DNA of 64,000 bases from Gymnopus androsaceus JB14. Taxonomy: Eukaryota; Basidiomycota; Agaricomycetes; Agaricales; Omphalotaceae. Shown in pieces: positions 24,440 to 35,988 of the stretch (position 1 is the stretch's first letter; the number at the start of each line of letters is the position of its first letter). Under the pieces are notes generated by a model. The model was not told where the DNA came from. It worked only from the letters and a program-made list of their open reading frames with translations, and did no database searches. Both the position numbers and the translations under genes were made by a program. The stretch lies in the NCBI GenBank assembly GCA_009733575.1, contig ML769406.1, positions 174,085 through 238,084 of the forward strand, read 5' to 3'.

Positions 24440-25027
24440 TGATAACTGCACTTCGCCGCCAACACAGTGATCCACGACAACCCATGGAACACCAATGCTA
24501 TAGGCCTAATGTCCTTCTAATCGCATCTATCCAAGCTCTACGTGAGTTATTCCCCGATCCTGGTCTGTAGTTCCAGTATTCAGAACTTGAGCTTTACCGG
24601 GAGTGCGCGGCAGGATGAAGTGACCTATAAGGGAGCTCAGAGAGGGGAAATTTGAGCTAGCTGCATACTAGGTGATAACAATAGTATGTTACGAATCGAA
24701 TGTTGAATTCTTCCGTCGTAAGAAGAACGCGTACAAGTACAAATCAATGAACTAGACCATGCAATTGGCATGTTGAAGCCAAAAGTGATCATAAAGGAAA
24801 CCTTCACGCCAGTACTTATACCATTCCCTGACATTAATTAGTCAATGAAGCCACGCTCCACCCACTACCAGTGTTCACCGCCTCACTAATTGTGTTGGGT
24901 GCACCCGCGCTGACGAAGCCAATTCACACAATAGAACACCGAGGAAACCTTCATTCGTCACGCAGGTGGCGCAGGCCGCCCCTCCTAGGAAACCTGCATC
25001 TCTAGTGTAAAAACGTACTCGCTCAAG

Positions 25028-25534
25028 ATGTTTTCCGGGGAGAAGAAAACCACACAGATCTGGGACAACAGAGAAGTACGTGAGTGAGTTCTAGTTCAAG
25101 ATATCCAAAGACCCAAAAGACGAACAGAGGACCAAGCATCCGAGTCACTTTCATCTACGAGGCCTGTAACCGCAATGGGGGAGTTTGACCTGACCGAAGA
25201 CATAGGGATCACGACGTCTGAGGATACAGATGATCCAGGTATGGTAATATGTAAAGGCATTTGAAATGTCAAGTTGGATGATTGAACCGCTGCTCGCGTC
25301 TTGGTAGTACGACAAGTGCTAAGTACAGTCACGTCCATCTGGAGACCGGAGACTGGGATGACGGCTTCGGTTGACAATGCGCTCGGAGTTTTGACCGAGC
25401 TGGAAGCCTTAGAGTAAGTGAATATTGGGGGTTAGTATTCATTGCGCAACATTCAAAGCCTGGAAGAATGCACCAGCAGGAGCTTCGAAATGGACAGCAT
25501 GGTGAATTGGAAAACAAGCACTGAGTACTCTTAA
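25028..25534 (+). CDS. candidate hypothetical protein, low-complexity acidic
   Basis: A plus-strand set of exons can be read with plausible splice sites. It includes a segment RTEDQASESLSSTRPVTAMG followed by EFDLTEDIGITTSEDTDD (donor GTATGG), then SIWRPETGMTASVDNALGVL joined at EALD|LEECTSRSFEMDSMVN (donor GTAAGT, acceptor CAAAG), ending TEYS and a stop at 25534. The proposed first exon (MFSGEKKTTQIWDNRE) does not join in an obvious phase, so the start is doubtful. No domain is recognised; the protein would be small, Ser/Thr/Asp-rich and probably soluble. Confidence 0.3.
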
Positions 25535-25561
25535 TCAATTGTTGGAGTGAACGTTATCTTT

Positions 25562-25840
25562 ATAGGTATATGGTGATATTCGCGCATATGTTGTTGCCAG
25601 TTAGCGCTAAGTATCCGGCTTCGCGGTGAAGTATATGGTGGCGACACAAGTGATGATTTCATCGCAATGTAGACCAGGTACTTGATCTTCCTATCATTTC
25701 TTCGCAGTGAAGTATGGTGATATTCCGGCGCATATGTTGTTTGCCAGTTAGCGCTAAGTATTCCGGCCTTGCAGTGAAGTATATGGTTGGCGACACAGTG
25801 ATGATTTGCATCGCAATGTAGACCAGGTACTTGATTCTTC
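25562..25840. repeat. tandem duplication, about 145-bp period, with many 1-base indels
   Basis: Two direct copies (about 25562-25690 and 25708-25838) share CAGTTAGCGCTAAGTAT, TTGTTGCCAG/TTGTTTGCCAG and CATCGCAATGTAGACCAGG. They differ mainly by single inserted or missing bases rather than substitutions. That pattern suggests uncorrected long-read sequence or an assembly-generated duplication more than old divergence. Confidence 0.6.
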
Positions 25841-28800
25841 CTTCCATATTCCTTCCATCTTGCATGTCTTCGCAAGCTAGAGCCTGTCAGAGGAGAGGGA
25901 GGCCATCATCCGCGAAAGGAAGGACTGCCAGGTACGTTCCTTGGTCCCTTTGGATTCAACCATTCTTTCACTTATATATGACGATCTATCTTTATTGAAA
26001 AAGAGAATCACTTTTTGCATCACGCAACGTCTGCCATTGCTATCCATAGCACCGATCGCTGCGGAGATGAGACTACTACCACTACAGAAGCCAGAGTCAG
26101 ATTGCGGGTTATTTCTTCTGTATTGCTACGGCGGCGAGCGTCGATTTGTTCCAGCTCATATGTTAACGCCTCTATCCGGGCTTAGTCGTTTGAAGTCGAC
26201 AGTATAGTGATTTCAGACCGGTGAAATAACCTCGAGCTGATGGGCAACGAATTTGTCTTGCAGAGCTTCTACGTTGGTCTTGACGAAGAAGTTGAATTGA
26301 GTAAGAATACAGAGATCACCCTTTTGGCAGGATGTGGACGAGCCCATTCTGTACGTGGACAACTTCAATGGACGCCATTTGTCGGACTAAGTGCTGAACT
26401 CTTCCCTCTGTACGTTCATCTTCAAAACCGTGTTCGTTGAGCAATCTGTCTAGAATTAGACCAGTCCAGCCGATTCCGCGTAAGTTAGTTGGTCAAAGGA
26501 TAGAAAGTCACTGGCATGGTAGGAGGAGGAATGAGGTATTGGTGCATAAGGGCGCTAACATTTGGCGCTCAGATCTATCATTATGGCTTTGAACCTAAAC
26601 CACAACCTAAACACTTATGTTGCTGTAACGCTCTCTCCCAAATTCGCCATTCTTAAACATGCCTTCATCAATTTCCACTCTTCATCCTGCATTAACCCAT
26701 GTGGGACAAGTAGGGTCTTTGGACGACGTCCAGCTCGTTAGTGTGCCGAAAGAAGATTGGAGTAATATTGGGGACGATATATTGGCTTCCCTCAAGAATT
26801 CGCAGGGAGTGCACAGTGTTAGTGTCCAGGAGCCGAAGCAGCGCACAAAGAGAACCGGGGATGAGCTGTGATTGAGGCCTGGTTACTGGTATGTTATTTA
26901 TGCTCCGATCTAAGATATTACTGAGCTTGTGTTATGCAGTGCATATCGTCTGGAGTCTGTTGTACTATCATCTATAATTCAATGATCTTGTATATCCCAT
27001 CCCTAAGGCTAGACTTCTCACATATCCGTCGTAACTTGTACGAAATGCTTCTCGTTTTGGCCGACGTAGGCTTGCAAGAGCTGTCCTTTCCAAGCCCTCG
27101 TTGCGCGTTGTTCTACGACGGAGAGACCGTTTCTCAATATGAAAGTGCATTAGAGCTCTGAAGTCGAATCCCATCCGGCTTCGGTTCGGCAGATTCTATT
27201 CCTTTGGACATCGATTGGCCGTTTTGTCGTTCGTTTCATTTTCGTCCTTGGGGGAAGGATTCATCATCGCTGTGTTCATGATCATCAGCTCCCTTTCGTC
27301 AGCTCCTACAAAGAGTAGACTCAAAGGGAGCGAACGCTGAGATTTGGGTGGTATCCGGTGTACATCCTTCTCGTTTTGCACACCTTTTAGCACGATGCGG
27401 TGTCGCTATGTCGTCGATGACGTTGTCGGTCGCGTTTCCTTGCACATCCAGGTCAGTCAGTCCAAGTTTAAACTCTGGCATTGGTTTGTATGTCCACATA
27501 CGCTTATGTATTGATGCTCGTACAGACTAAGGCTTCATTATTGCAATCTGTTTCTTGTACGCATTTAAATTTTCGAATTGTTTGGATCCGCTGAATCATC
27601 GAATTAGGGATGAACAAGCATTTCAAGACGGAATAAGGCGTCGATTCAGAAAATACTCATGATTCTCACCGCACTTTCTTCAATCTTAGCAACACTGATG
27701 TTCTTCTCCGCTATTTACAAATCGCCTTCAACCAACAATTCCTCATCGTTGCCTCTTACCCGTCCCTCCTTAGATCAGGGACACATACCTGGTAGTCCAA
27801 CCACAATTGTCGGTATTTTGTCAACATCGCCAGAGGGACTATTGTTGGGCCAGTATGTCAAGACTAGGCCTGGTTGTTGAACGTTGCATCTTGACAGGTG
27901 CTGGTCCGTCTGGTAAGGCATCCTGAATCCTAGCTCTGCTAACGCGCTTGAGGGACTCTGCTAAACCCATGGCCAGCGTCACTTCTGGGCAAAGATTATG
28001 CCGAATGCCATCTGTGTTCTGTGTTTCGTCTCCAGTGCTCTTCTCTTCGGGTCGCTCATTCCCGGTTCTAAATTCACGCACGACAAACAAAATCTGAATA
28101 ATGTAGGACCGTCAAACCAGTTGTCCGCCGGCGTTATCCAGTCATTCCATATGACCCGACCGTGACCCGGACTTTCTCCAACGCGTTCTACTTAACGGTG
28201 ATACTTATAACAGCAAAACACCGATATCTGTCGCAAACGATCTGCTGTGGCAAACGATCTGTCGTACACACTGATAACTCCATGCTACTTCATCAAGATG
28301 AAAGAAATAATTATGGTCAGAACTTCCTTGAAAATGCTGCTAAATGACAACCGACATTCACGGTTTACCTTGCGATGACATGGTGAATATCTCACAGTAT
28401 CCCTGCAGGATCATAATCCACACCACACCCACAGGAACAAGTAGCTCTGGAGAAGCTCTGGTATGCCCACCGAACGCCCACACATCAGTTATTGTTCTCA
28501 TACTATAGGCAAAGCCGAAAATACAATCTGGCTCAGGTTTCATATCCATTGCGAACGGTTATTACGGGCACATAGGAACTCATGTATCAACCGCGGTGCG
28601 CGCTTTCAACTGAGTAATTAGCTGGAGCCTGGAGTTACGTTCTAAATAGGAAGTTACTTTAACTGATATAGGCGAACGGACCCTGAAGATATCTTCGAAG
28701 CTCGTACGGGATCTCGGCATTAGCATCACTGGCAGCCCTGAGCCATGTGCCGTTTAAATTTGAGAACATATCTATGTTCGCTTAACAATTTTGTATAAGT

Positions 28801-28861
28801 TGGACCAACTGGGATACCGCGAGCCCTGAGTGTTTTCTGCCCTTCAACCACCTCCCAAGAG
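25841..28861. other. 3-kb stretch without a secure gene
   Basis: Several short plus-strand frames occur (25941-26207, 26240-26440, 26659-26871, 27659-27880). One begins with a hydrophobic stretch that could be a signal anchor (MILTALSSILATLMFFSAIY, 27659), but none has a recognised domain. Intron-rich or decayed genes could be hidden here; I could not assemble one. The last 200 bp is the promoter of the next MFS gene. Confidence 0.35.
26659..26871 (+). CDS. candidate small protein (70 aa)
   Basis: A complete single-exon frame starts MPSSISTLHPALTHVGQVGS and ends TKRTGDEL. It has a regular amphipathic middle (SLDDVQLVSVPKEDWSNIGD) and a basic C-terminus. No domain is recognised and no repeated copy was found, so coding status rests only on an open frame in an otherwise sparse stretch. 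Confidence 0.25.
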   Translation: MPSSISTLHPALTHVGQVGSLDDVQLVSVPKEDWSNIGDDILASLKNSQGVHSVSVQEPKQRTKRTGDEL

Positions 28862-31598
28862 ATGAGCTCTTCATCTCACAAAGACGAAAAGAACTCGGAC
28901 ATTTATGATCGTCATGTCGAAGTTGCAGCGTCTGAAGTCGACACAGGTGCTGAACTCGTTGCAGGAGGTGTAGGAAACATCGATCCCGCCGAGGCCCTAC
29001 GTATTCGGTAAATTTCCTATCATCTTCGGTGTCCGACTTGCAGTTGCTTATTCGCGAATGCAGACGAAAAATCGATAGGAATATCCTTCCAATGATGTGC
29101 TGTGAGTCTGTTTCCTTCAGATTCGTGGTGGATTCGGGAATTATCGCTGAAAATTTGGACTAATATAGGTCTCTACCTGTAAGTCTGAAACGAACACTGC
29201 TAAGGAAGTTGTCAAACATTCATTCATTCAGGGTGCAGTTCATGGACAAGGTGCGTTACAAAAAATAAGTGGGAGGAGGCGATTACTCAACGTCTTCTAG
29301 ACTACCCTTGGTTACGCTGCGATCTTGGGAATGAAGTATGTCATCAGTTGATAGACTCTGCGCATAAACTAAGGAAGGCACCTTTCCAGCCAAGAAGCGA
29401 ATCTCACTACTGACCAGTGAGTGGTTGTTTGTCTATGCGTTTCCACTTTGCTGACTCGCACTGCTGATAATAGGTACAATTGGTGCGTATTTTGGTGCAG
29501 GTATCCCATATGGAACATGAATTGAAAAACATGACAGGCTCAGCACGATCTTTTACTTGAGCTACTTGGTCTTTGAATACCCTCAAAACCTTGCTCTGCA
29601 ACGCTTTCCTGTTGGCAAATGGATGAGGTATTCAATTTGCTTTGCGGTTTAAATCGGTTCTCATAAATCTTGGGACCAGTATCAATATCTTCGTGTGGTA
29701 TGTGATATATGTGGCCACCTGATATACGACATATATTCTAAACCCCATACAGGTCTGTTGCTCTCTGCAGTCACGCAGCCTGCAAAACCTTTGGTGGACT
29801 CTTCGCCGTCCGATTCATTCTCGGTATTTGCGAGGGTTCGATCACTGCTGGCTTCTTGATCGTTAGCTCCATGTTTTACACTCGTAAGGAGCAGACTGTT
29901 CGAGTGGGTTATTGGTGTAAGCACTCATGTCACTGCGGTTTTAATGATCTTGCTAATACCGTTAAGGATAGTCCTTATGAACGGGACGGGTAAGTTACGG
30001 CCGCATTTTCCTTTCCGGTCCTTCATTGAGTCTTCCTCGCTTGCAGCACAAATTGTATTGGCGTTTGTGGCGTATGGTTCGTTGAACATTACCAAGAGCA
30101 AATTGGAGCCTTGGCAATGGTGAGGTTGCGTTCGGATGTGTAGAACTAGATGTACTGATACCTAGGACTAGGCTTATGCTCATCACTGGGCTGTTAACCC
30201 TGGTGCTTTCGGTCTGCTTTTGGTGAGGCCTGCTTTCCACGTACACTGTAGGTCATAAGCTTACTGACGCTTATTTCCTTTCAAGGTTCTTCTTCCCCGA
30301 CTCTCCAACGAACGCTTGGTAGGAGTGTTTCGTCATTCATTATCCATCAAAGGCTCATTTCGTTTCAACCAGGTTCTTGACTCGCGAAGAACGGGCCATT
30401 GCCGTACAACGTATCAAAGTGAGCAAAGCTAATAACCTCCGGTTATGCATTTCTCATTAGTTCATTAGGAAAACCAAACTGGAGTCGAGAACAAGCACTT
30501 CAAAAGGGCACAGTAAGTCCGTTCATAAACGAAATGAATGATCATGAGTGACTCTCAATCCCAACAGGCTTATGGAGCTGCTCTACGAGCCCAAAACCTG
30601 GCTCTTCTTTGTCTTTTCCATCTTCGACAACATCCCCAACTCACTCACCAACCAGGGTACAATCATCATCGAATCATTCGGGTTCACAACTCTACAAGTA
30701 ACTCTCTTGGGATGTGTCGGTGGTGTTATCGAAATCGCCACCATCTGGTCGGGTGTCGAAATATCCTCGCGCATTCCGAACAGCCGAGCCTATGTGGGCG
30801 CAATATATTTCCTTCCCAGTCTTCTTGGGGTATTTTTGGTTAATTTACTTCCCTGGTCTGATCAAGTTGGACTCTTGTTCTCCACATGGTTGGGCACGAT
30901 TCAGATAACGGCGTTCGGTAAGTCTGGATGTTCTCCGCCGCTGTATATTGTTTTGTCTGACGAAGCTCGTATCGTTAGTCATGGCTCTTGGCTGGGTTTC
31001 GGCGACGACGGCGGGGCATACGAAAAAGGTTACGATGAACGCAATGTACGCACTGTTTCATTCACGTATCTTCTGCGTCCTCCTAACTGTTTTACGACGT
31101 GAAGAATGCTTGTAGGCTATTGCATCGGTAACGCTGTAGGACCTTTCATGTGGGAGCAAAAGTACAAGCCCAGGTACGTCCATGCTCAACTTTTCGGATT
31201 GACAAGCCCGTCTGATTTTCGCTGAACATATAGAAACCATGTCCCCTGGATTGTCATCGGTGTTTGCTATGTCGTCTCCATTATCCTGCTTTTAATCATC
31301 CGGGTGCGTATCCGCTGTTCGGCCTAACGCGTTTCACCGGTGCTGATTTCCTACATAGGCGCATCTGGTAGAGTGAAAACAAACGTCGGGATGCCGAACC
31401 GATCGACACCACGTATGATGATGTGTACTTTGGAGGTGAAGGGATCGGACGGTGTGATAGAGAAGGTTAAAGTAGACAAGGTGCGCTTTCGCTTCGACCT
31501 CTGTGTAGAAGACTCCTGCTAACTAACGCCGACTATACTAACAGGAGTACTTGGACTTGACTGACGTCCAGAACCGAGAATTTAGATACGTTCTATGA
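28862..31598 (+). CDS. MFS transporter, Dal5/Tna1 (anion:cation symporter) type, 3' frame damaged
   Basis: The ATG at 28862 opens MSSSSHKDEKNSDIYDRHVE. Very small exons rebuild the first helices: MMC|CLY|LVQFMDK|TTLGYAAILGM, then EANLTTDQ|YN|WLSTIFYLSYLVFEYPQ, with micro-exons of 10 nt (29169-29178), 9 nt (29474-29482) and 18 nt (29680-29697). Further motifs are QNLALQRFPVGKWM, FGGLFAVRFILGICEGSI, PWQWLMLITGLLTL and FFFPDSPTNAWFLT. The family imports allantoate, nicotinate or other organic anions at the plasma membrane. The last exons read NAIMLVGYCIGNAVGPFMW and NHVPWIVIGVCYV, but two apparent single-base insertions (about 31375 and 31443) break the C-terminal tail before YLDLTDVQNREFRYVL. 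Either a late pseudogenisation or unpolished sequence. Confidence 0.8.
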
Positions 31599-31911
31599 AA
31601 AGGATTAATGTCCTTGACAATGCTACTATACCTCGTTCTTCTGCTTTTCGCGTTTGACTAAATATCTAGTACTCTAGTCTCGGTTTGAATTTCCTGTTTA
31701 GACCCACATTAATACTCTAAACGACGACAGACAAATTCCATTCGATTACTGTAAATCTTTCCGAGTACAGGTATGTTGTGTAACTGTAAGGTGTAGTAGG
31801 CGAAAGCAAAAAAAGAATAAGTTACAAAAATAGAGCAAATCTATGCAGATGGCATGTAGGCGAGGTGATTGACAGACGAGACGCTAGTTGATAAATAGGT
31901 GTTGGATGCTT

Positions 31912-33804
31912 CTAAGTGCCAGTGCTGGCGAGGTTTTTTGTGTGTGGAACAGCGCCCAGCAATGATACAATTTCGAAGCAAAGAACCAGTAGCAACTGTC
32001 CTATAAGGTCCATGGTTGCAGAATGTATCGGCAAGGCATAAGTATCAGGATCAAGGTTCTTCGACCAAAGGAAGTTTGTCAACAGACGCGCGACGTAGAG
32101 GGAGAGAGTGACCTGACCATAAGAGATGTCGTTCAGAAAGGGACATGATGAACATAGTTGTACACGTACCGCGCAACAAAAGAAGATTATCGAAAAGATG
32201 ATAAAGACCAAAGGGGAACTAAGCCATCCAAGGACATGAAGCACGCTACAGAAAAATTATTTCGACAGGGATGGTGATTGCAATTAAAGTCATCATAACA
32301 AGATTGGAGCTCGGATCCGTAGATGTTTTGGATGGATGGAAGTTTCCGTTGGGAGCAGCAGAGAGTGCTACCGCGTGGAGCGCGGTCGACAGTCGAGAAA
32401 TGAAGATAGAACCCACACTGCCCGGTAAACCTAGGAAATTTTCAACTTTCATGCTCTTCGGCTAAAAGAATGTGTTTCACTCACCACTAATAACAATAGC
32501 CAATAGGGCGAATCCTTCGTAGCGACTGACGAACAGATCCAGAACGATCCCCGTACTAGAGCTGATGAGCATGGCGCCAAACAATGGCACCCACCCTTGT
32601 TTCAAGAGATCTTTGACATGTACATTACGGTAACGTTGCTGCGAAACAGAAAGAAGAGGAGATTAAGAGAGCAACGACAACGAAAATTGGGACTAATCCG
32701 TTAAGGAAGGGGATGAATATGGTGGAAAGGAGGCCAATGAGAAGCAGAGTTACTAGGTCACCCAGGCAAGCAGCAATGGGCGGAGCGATGTTATCTAGAC
32801 GCGGAGCACGATAAATCAAAATTTTCACTGTTGATATCGGAATGCAACGTACCTGGATCGCGTCCGTATCGTCGACAAATGATGATGAGCAAACACATAA
32901 ACGATCCCAGGATGAGACTTGACAGGCATGCAGCGCTCATCGCAGTCGAAACCACCATGAAGAACCTATCAGCCATCATTCAGCGTCAATTTCAGTTAAA
33001 AAAAGAGTGAAACGCAGCCGTACGAGTGGAACCCAAACTTGCGGGAAGTATCCACAGGCGGTAATGTTGGCCGAGGTCGTCGTGTGAGAAGAGGAAAGAG
33101 CTGCCGTGTCGTTTTCGCTGATTCTAATGGCTGTGAAGACGGCACAACTGCTCGCGGAACTATGAATCCGAGGAGGAAGGACACGCAAGATGCTACGAAG
33201 GAGACTACCGTTGCTTGCACTTGGAGCAAAGTAAGGTTTCCCAGAATGATAGTTCGCCGTGCATCTGGCAGGTCCAGTTCTCCGACGTTTGCTGCAGTCC
33301 CCAGTCGAGCTGAAAGGTTCATTTCAAGGTTTCCTTTTAGATTGAGAATGACTGGGATGATCATAATAAGCTGATCGACTTCGCGCATTGCTCTCCAGTG
33401 CTTGTACCGGTATAAGCTATAGGAACATACGGAAATTGCGGTTGCTCACCGAAACTTGGTCCAGCAATTCACCAGTGAATAACAGTCCTATCGTCGTAAA
33501 TAACAATGTAGGGGCAGCCTAGAGCATTTCAGTGTCAGTATACAAGACGAAAATGTCTAGTTACCTCAAGAACAATGTCCTTAACCTGCGGCCATCGTTT
33601 AGGCTGCGCGAATGACCTTTCTCTGTCACCACCGCCTAAAAGTGCCTCTTCATCATCTCCATTTTCTGTAAAGCTGTCCTCTTCATCTAAGGAAGGTCGA
33701 CGGTCATTGATAAAGGAAGATTTCAGGCCAGATTCGAGTAAAGGAGAATGCTGCTCATTGTTCAGAGTGATTGAGCTCGAATGCCGTTCATGTTCAAGTG
33801 TCAT
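31912..33804 (-). CDS. SLC41/MgtE-type divalent cation (Mg2+) transporter
   Basis: The start is at 33804 (MTLEHERHSSSITLNNEQHS). An acidic cytosolic N-terminus (SLDEEDSFTENGDDEEALLG) precedes two MgtE-like repeats. The first contains MIIPVILNLKGNLEMNLSAR and LGTAANVGELDLPDARRTII, the hallmark of SLC41. The second contains DPDNIAPPIAACLGDLVTLL and SGLPGSVGSIFISRLSTALH. The protein ends with membrane segments and AVPHTKNLASTGT at 31912. Roughly ten helices are expected; members move Mg2+ across plasma or organelle membranes through a pore lined by the conserved Asp/Asn residues. Multiple introns were located by frame only. The first joint near 33,565 is VKDIVLE|. It is convergent with the MFS gene to its left, with a 313-bp spacer that holds nothing recognisable. 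Confidence 0.85.
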
Positions 33805-34991
33805 CACTGCCTTTGAAATTTCTTAAGCGCCGGTTCCGCGCGTAACTGGGCGCTTAGTACGCGTCGGGATCCTGTCCTTTTCAGTAATGAAGACCTTTCC
33901 TTCCAATCCTAACCGCCATATAGCAATCTCTACATCCTTCATGCTCAAAATTCATCCCATGGCTATACTGTATACTGCTTCCAATGTATACCTAAAACAA
34001 ACCAGCTCTACAAAAACTAACGAGAACTTGAAACGATGGATTCAATCAACAAACTTAGGGCCACTGGCTTGCATATGCCACATCTGCCCGATCGAGGCTC
34101 TAACTTACCAACGCTATGCTTTCAGACAGCTCAATCCTCTACCTCTTACTATCCAAACTGCAACTCAACCCGATCCAGGGACGCATGCAGATTTTCATTT
34201 GCTTTTAATCTATCTGACTGGTGTAGCGGCGATGCTATTGACCGATCCTCTATTCTACGCAGGTCGAACAGGCGGCTTTAACCACGAAACACGCGATCCT
34301 GGCGTAAATTTCACCGCGAAGAACGAACCCGCTGACAGCTACTCCAAGACCAGGACCAAATGTACCCCAACTCGAAGCGCACTAACCCTTACGCTCGGCA
34401 TTCTGTCGGCGATGGCCATTAGCTACTGCCCCTCCTGTTACCTTCCCATCCAGAGCATGTTAGCACTCCAGAGTCTGACCCGTAACGAATCATCACAGAC
34501 TCACTGAAGCTGAATCTACTCATGTATAATAGCCGTCCATCGATAAATAATCACAATTCTTCCGCAGCGTTGAACAGGCGCATGCATAGGCAAAGTACTT
34601 CCAAGTGTATATTGTACAACAGCTACACATCTAGCGAACTCTGCTCACCCATTGCCTCGACTGCTTCGGATCTTCTTGTTTCTGTTGAGGATCTTAGAGA
34701 CTAAGATGTCTTAGGTTTCTCCCCCACCCGGAGCCAGTCTGACTGACTCTTTGGTCTCTGGTGCAACCAAACCAAAACCTCCTGACTCCGAGTCTTCTTC
34801 TACTTATCGGTTTGTGTGGCATTGAAATTAATATCATGCAAACAAAGTATTAATTCAGATCGTACACAGAAAAGGCTGCATGTAGCGCCGCTACCGATCC
34901 CTAGGTGCACGGATGCATGAGTGCCAAAATCTTCTTGAGTTGATTCTCGTACTTCTATTGAGACAGAAAACAAACGTATTCGCAGAGTCTA
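33805..34991. other. intergenic region with a decayed coding relic
   Basis: A 206-codon plus-strand frame (33887-34507) is open but shows no domain as a whole. The part at about 34105-34332 is related to 36180-36475 and contains a conserved block (AGRTGGFNHETRDPGVNFTA, then KNEPA), so at least that piece derives from a real protein family. The rest of the stretch shows nothing. Confidence 0.4.
34105..34332 (+). repeat. diverged repeat copy 1 (coding relic)
   Basis: Related to 36180-36475. Shared features include AACTGCA-CTCAACCC/AACTGCAGCTTAACCC, GGGACG then ATTTTC(A/C)TTTTGCTTTT, GACCGATCCTCTAT/GACGATCCTCTAT and a 25-codon block AGRTGGFNHETRDP... versus AGQTYSFNLDTRDR... with conservative replacements, which indicates a once-coding sequence. 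The family is not recognised. Confidence 0.5.
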
Positions 34992-35988
34992 CTAGTACAG
35001 AATCCCTATGACAGGAAGCGCCCCTGCATTCAAGCCTTGAATTCCAACTTTCAAGTATCCGCCCTCTTCTTGCAAGCGTTTCAAGATCTCACGATCAGCT
35101 TTCAACTCGTCCACGTCCCAATGGGCATGGACAAAGCGGCCATGCAGCCAAGATGCGTCTGGAGACGATGCCCAGACGGCAAAGTCTGCAGGCAGGGCAA
35201 CTAGAAACAAATCGAATCAGTACTTTTTGCAGAAAAAAGACGACCGTGACTAGGGAGCCTCAGTCAATTGGAACATACATTCATCCCAAGCAAAGGCTTC
35301 ACGGCCGAAGGCTTTCGCCATAGACTCCGAGTACAGTAAACCGGGATGGAACGAAACAATCTGAACGTCATCCACTGAACGTTCATCCGCAATCCGCCCC
35401 AACAACGCCGTAAATGCAGCCTTGGATGTGCTATACGGGGTTTGGTTCTCCATGGGGTGCATATGAACGCATGCCGTCGAGACATTAACAAGGTGAAGCT
35501 TCAGCCCCGTTGGACGGAGAGTCTGCTTTACGAAATGAGCAGACATTAGAAAATTCCCCCCGACGTTGATGTCGAAAGATTCCATGAGCGCAGCTTTATC
35601 CATGGACAAAGGTATCTGGACCGAAGGGGTAAGGGTGCGCTGCATTGAGAACGAGGACATGGACGAGGATGTTCCGGGAGTGGAGGAACTCCCAGAGAGA
35701 GGTGATTGAAGCGTCCGACCCAATGTCACCTTGGTGAGCGATGAACTCGGTGGGACGGCCTTGGAATTCTTTGCGTAATTTAGCCAAGGCTTCATCTAAC
35801 AGCCCAGCTCTTCGGCCTATGATGATAACCTTGGACGCGGATGCTTTGGCGAATGAACGAGCAATTTCGAAACCTATGCCGCCGCCGCCGCCAGTGATGA
35901 TGATGTTCTTACCAGCCTGGGTAAGGGATGGATTGGTCGATGAGATCGACGGGTAGGTATCTTTGTGGTAGGTGGGCGTTAGCGACAT
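34992..35988 (-). CDS. short-chain dehydrogenase with classical YxxxK, one frameshift
   Basis: The start at 35988 reads MSLTPTYHKDTYPSISSTNP. The cofactor loop is IIITGGGGGIGFEIARSF, followed by VIIIGRRAGLLDEAL (Arg after the second strand suggests NADP(H)), VLVLNAA (NAG-like strand) and the active site VNVSTA then TPYSTSKAAFTALLG, giving the Ser-Tyr-Lys triad. PGLLYSESMA matches the PG motif after strand 6. The last exon, after an intron near 35,250-35,200, is LPADFAVWASSPDASWLHGR and ends PVIGILY. One frame change lies at about 35,600-35,650 (PFGPDTF in one frame, PLSMDKAALMESFDI in the next) with no intron signal, so either a true frameshift or a sequence error. Substrate unknown. Confidence 0.75.

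Noticed and set aside
33887..34507. 206-residue plus-strand frame
   Set aside because: Only the 34258-34332 part has a related copy; the rest has no domain, start context or intron structure, so it was kept as a relic and not as a gene.
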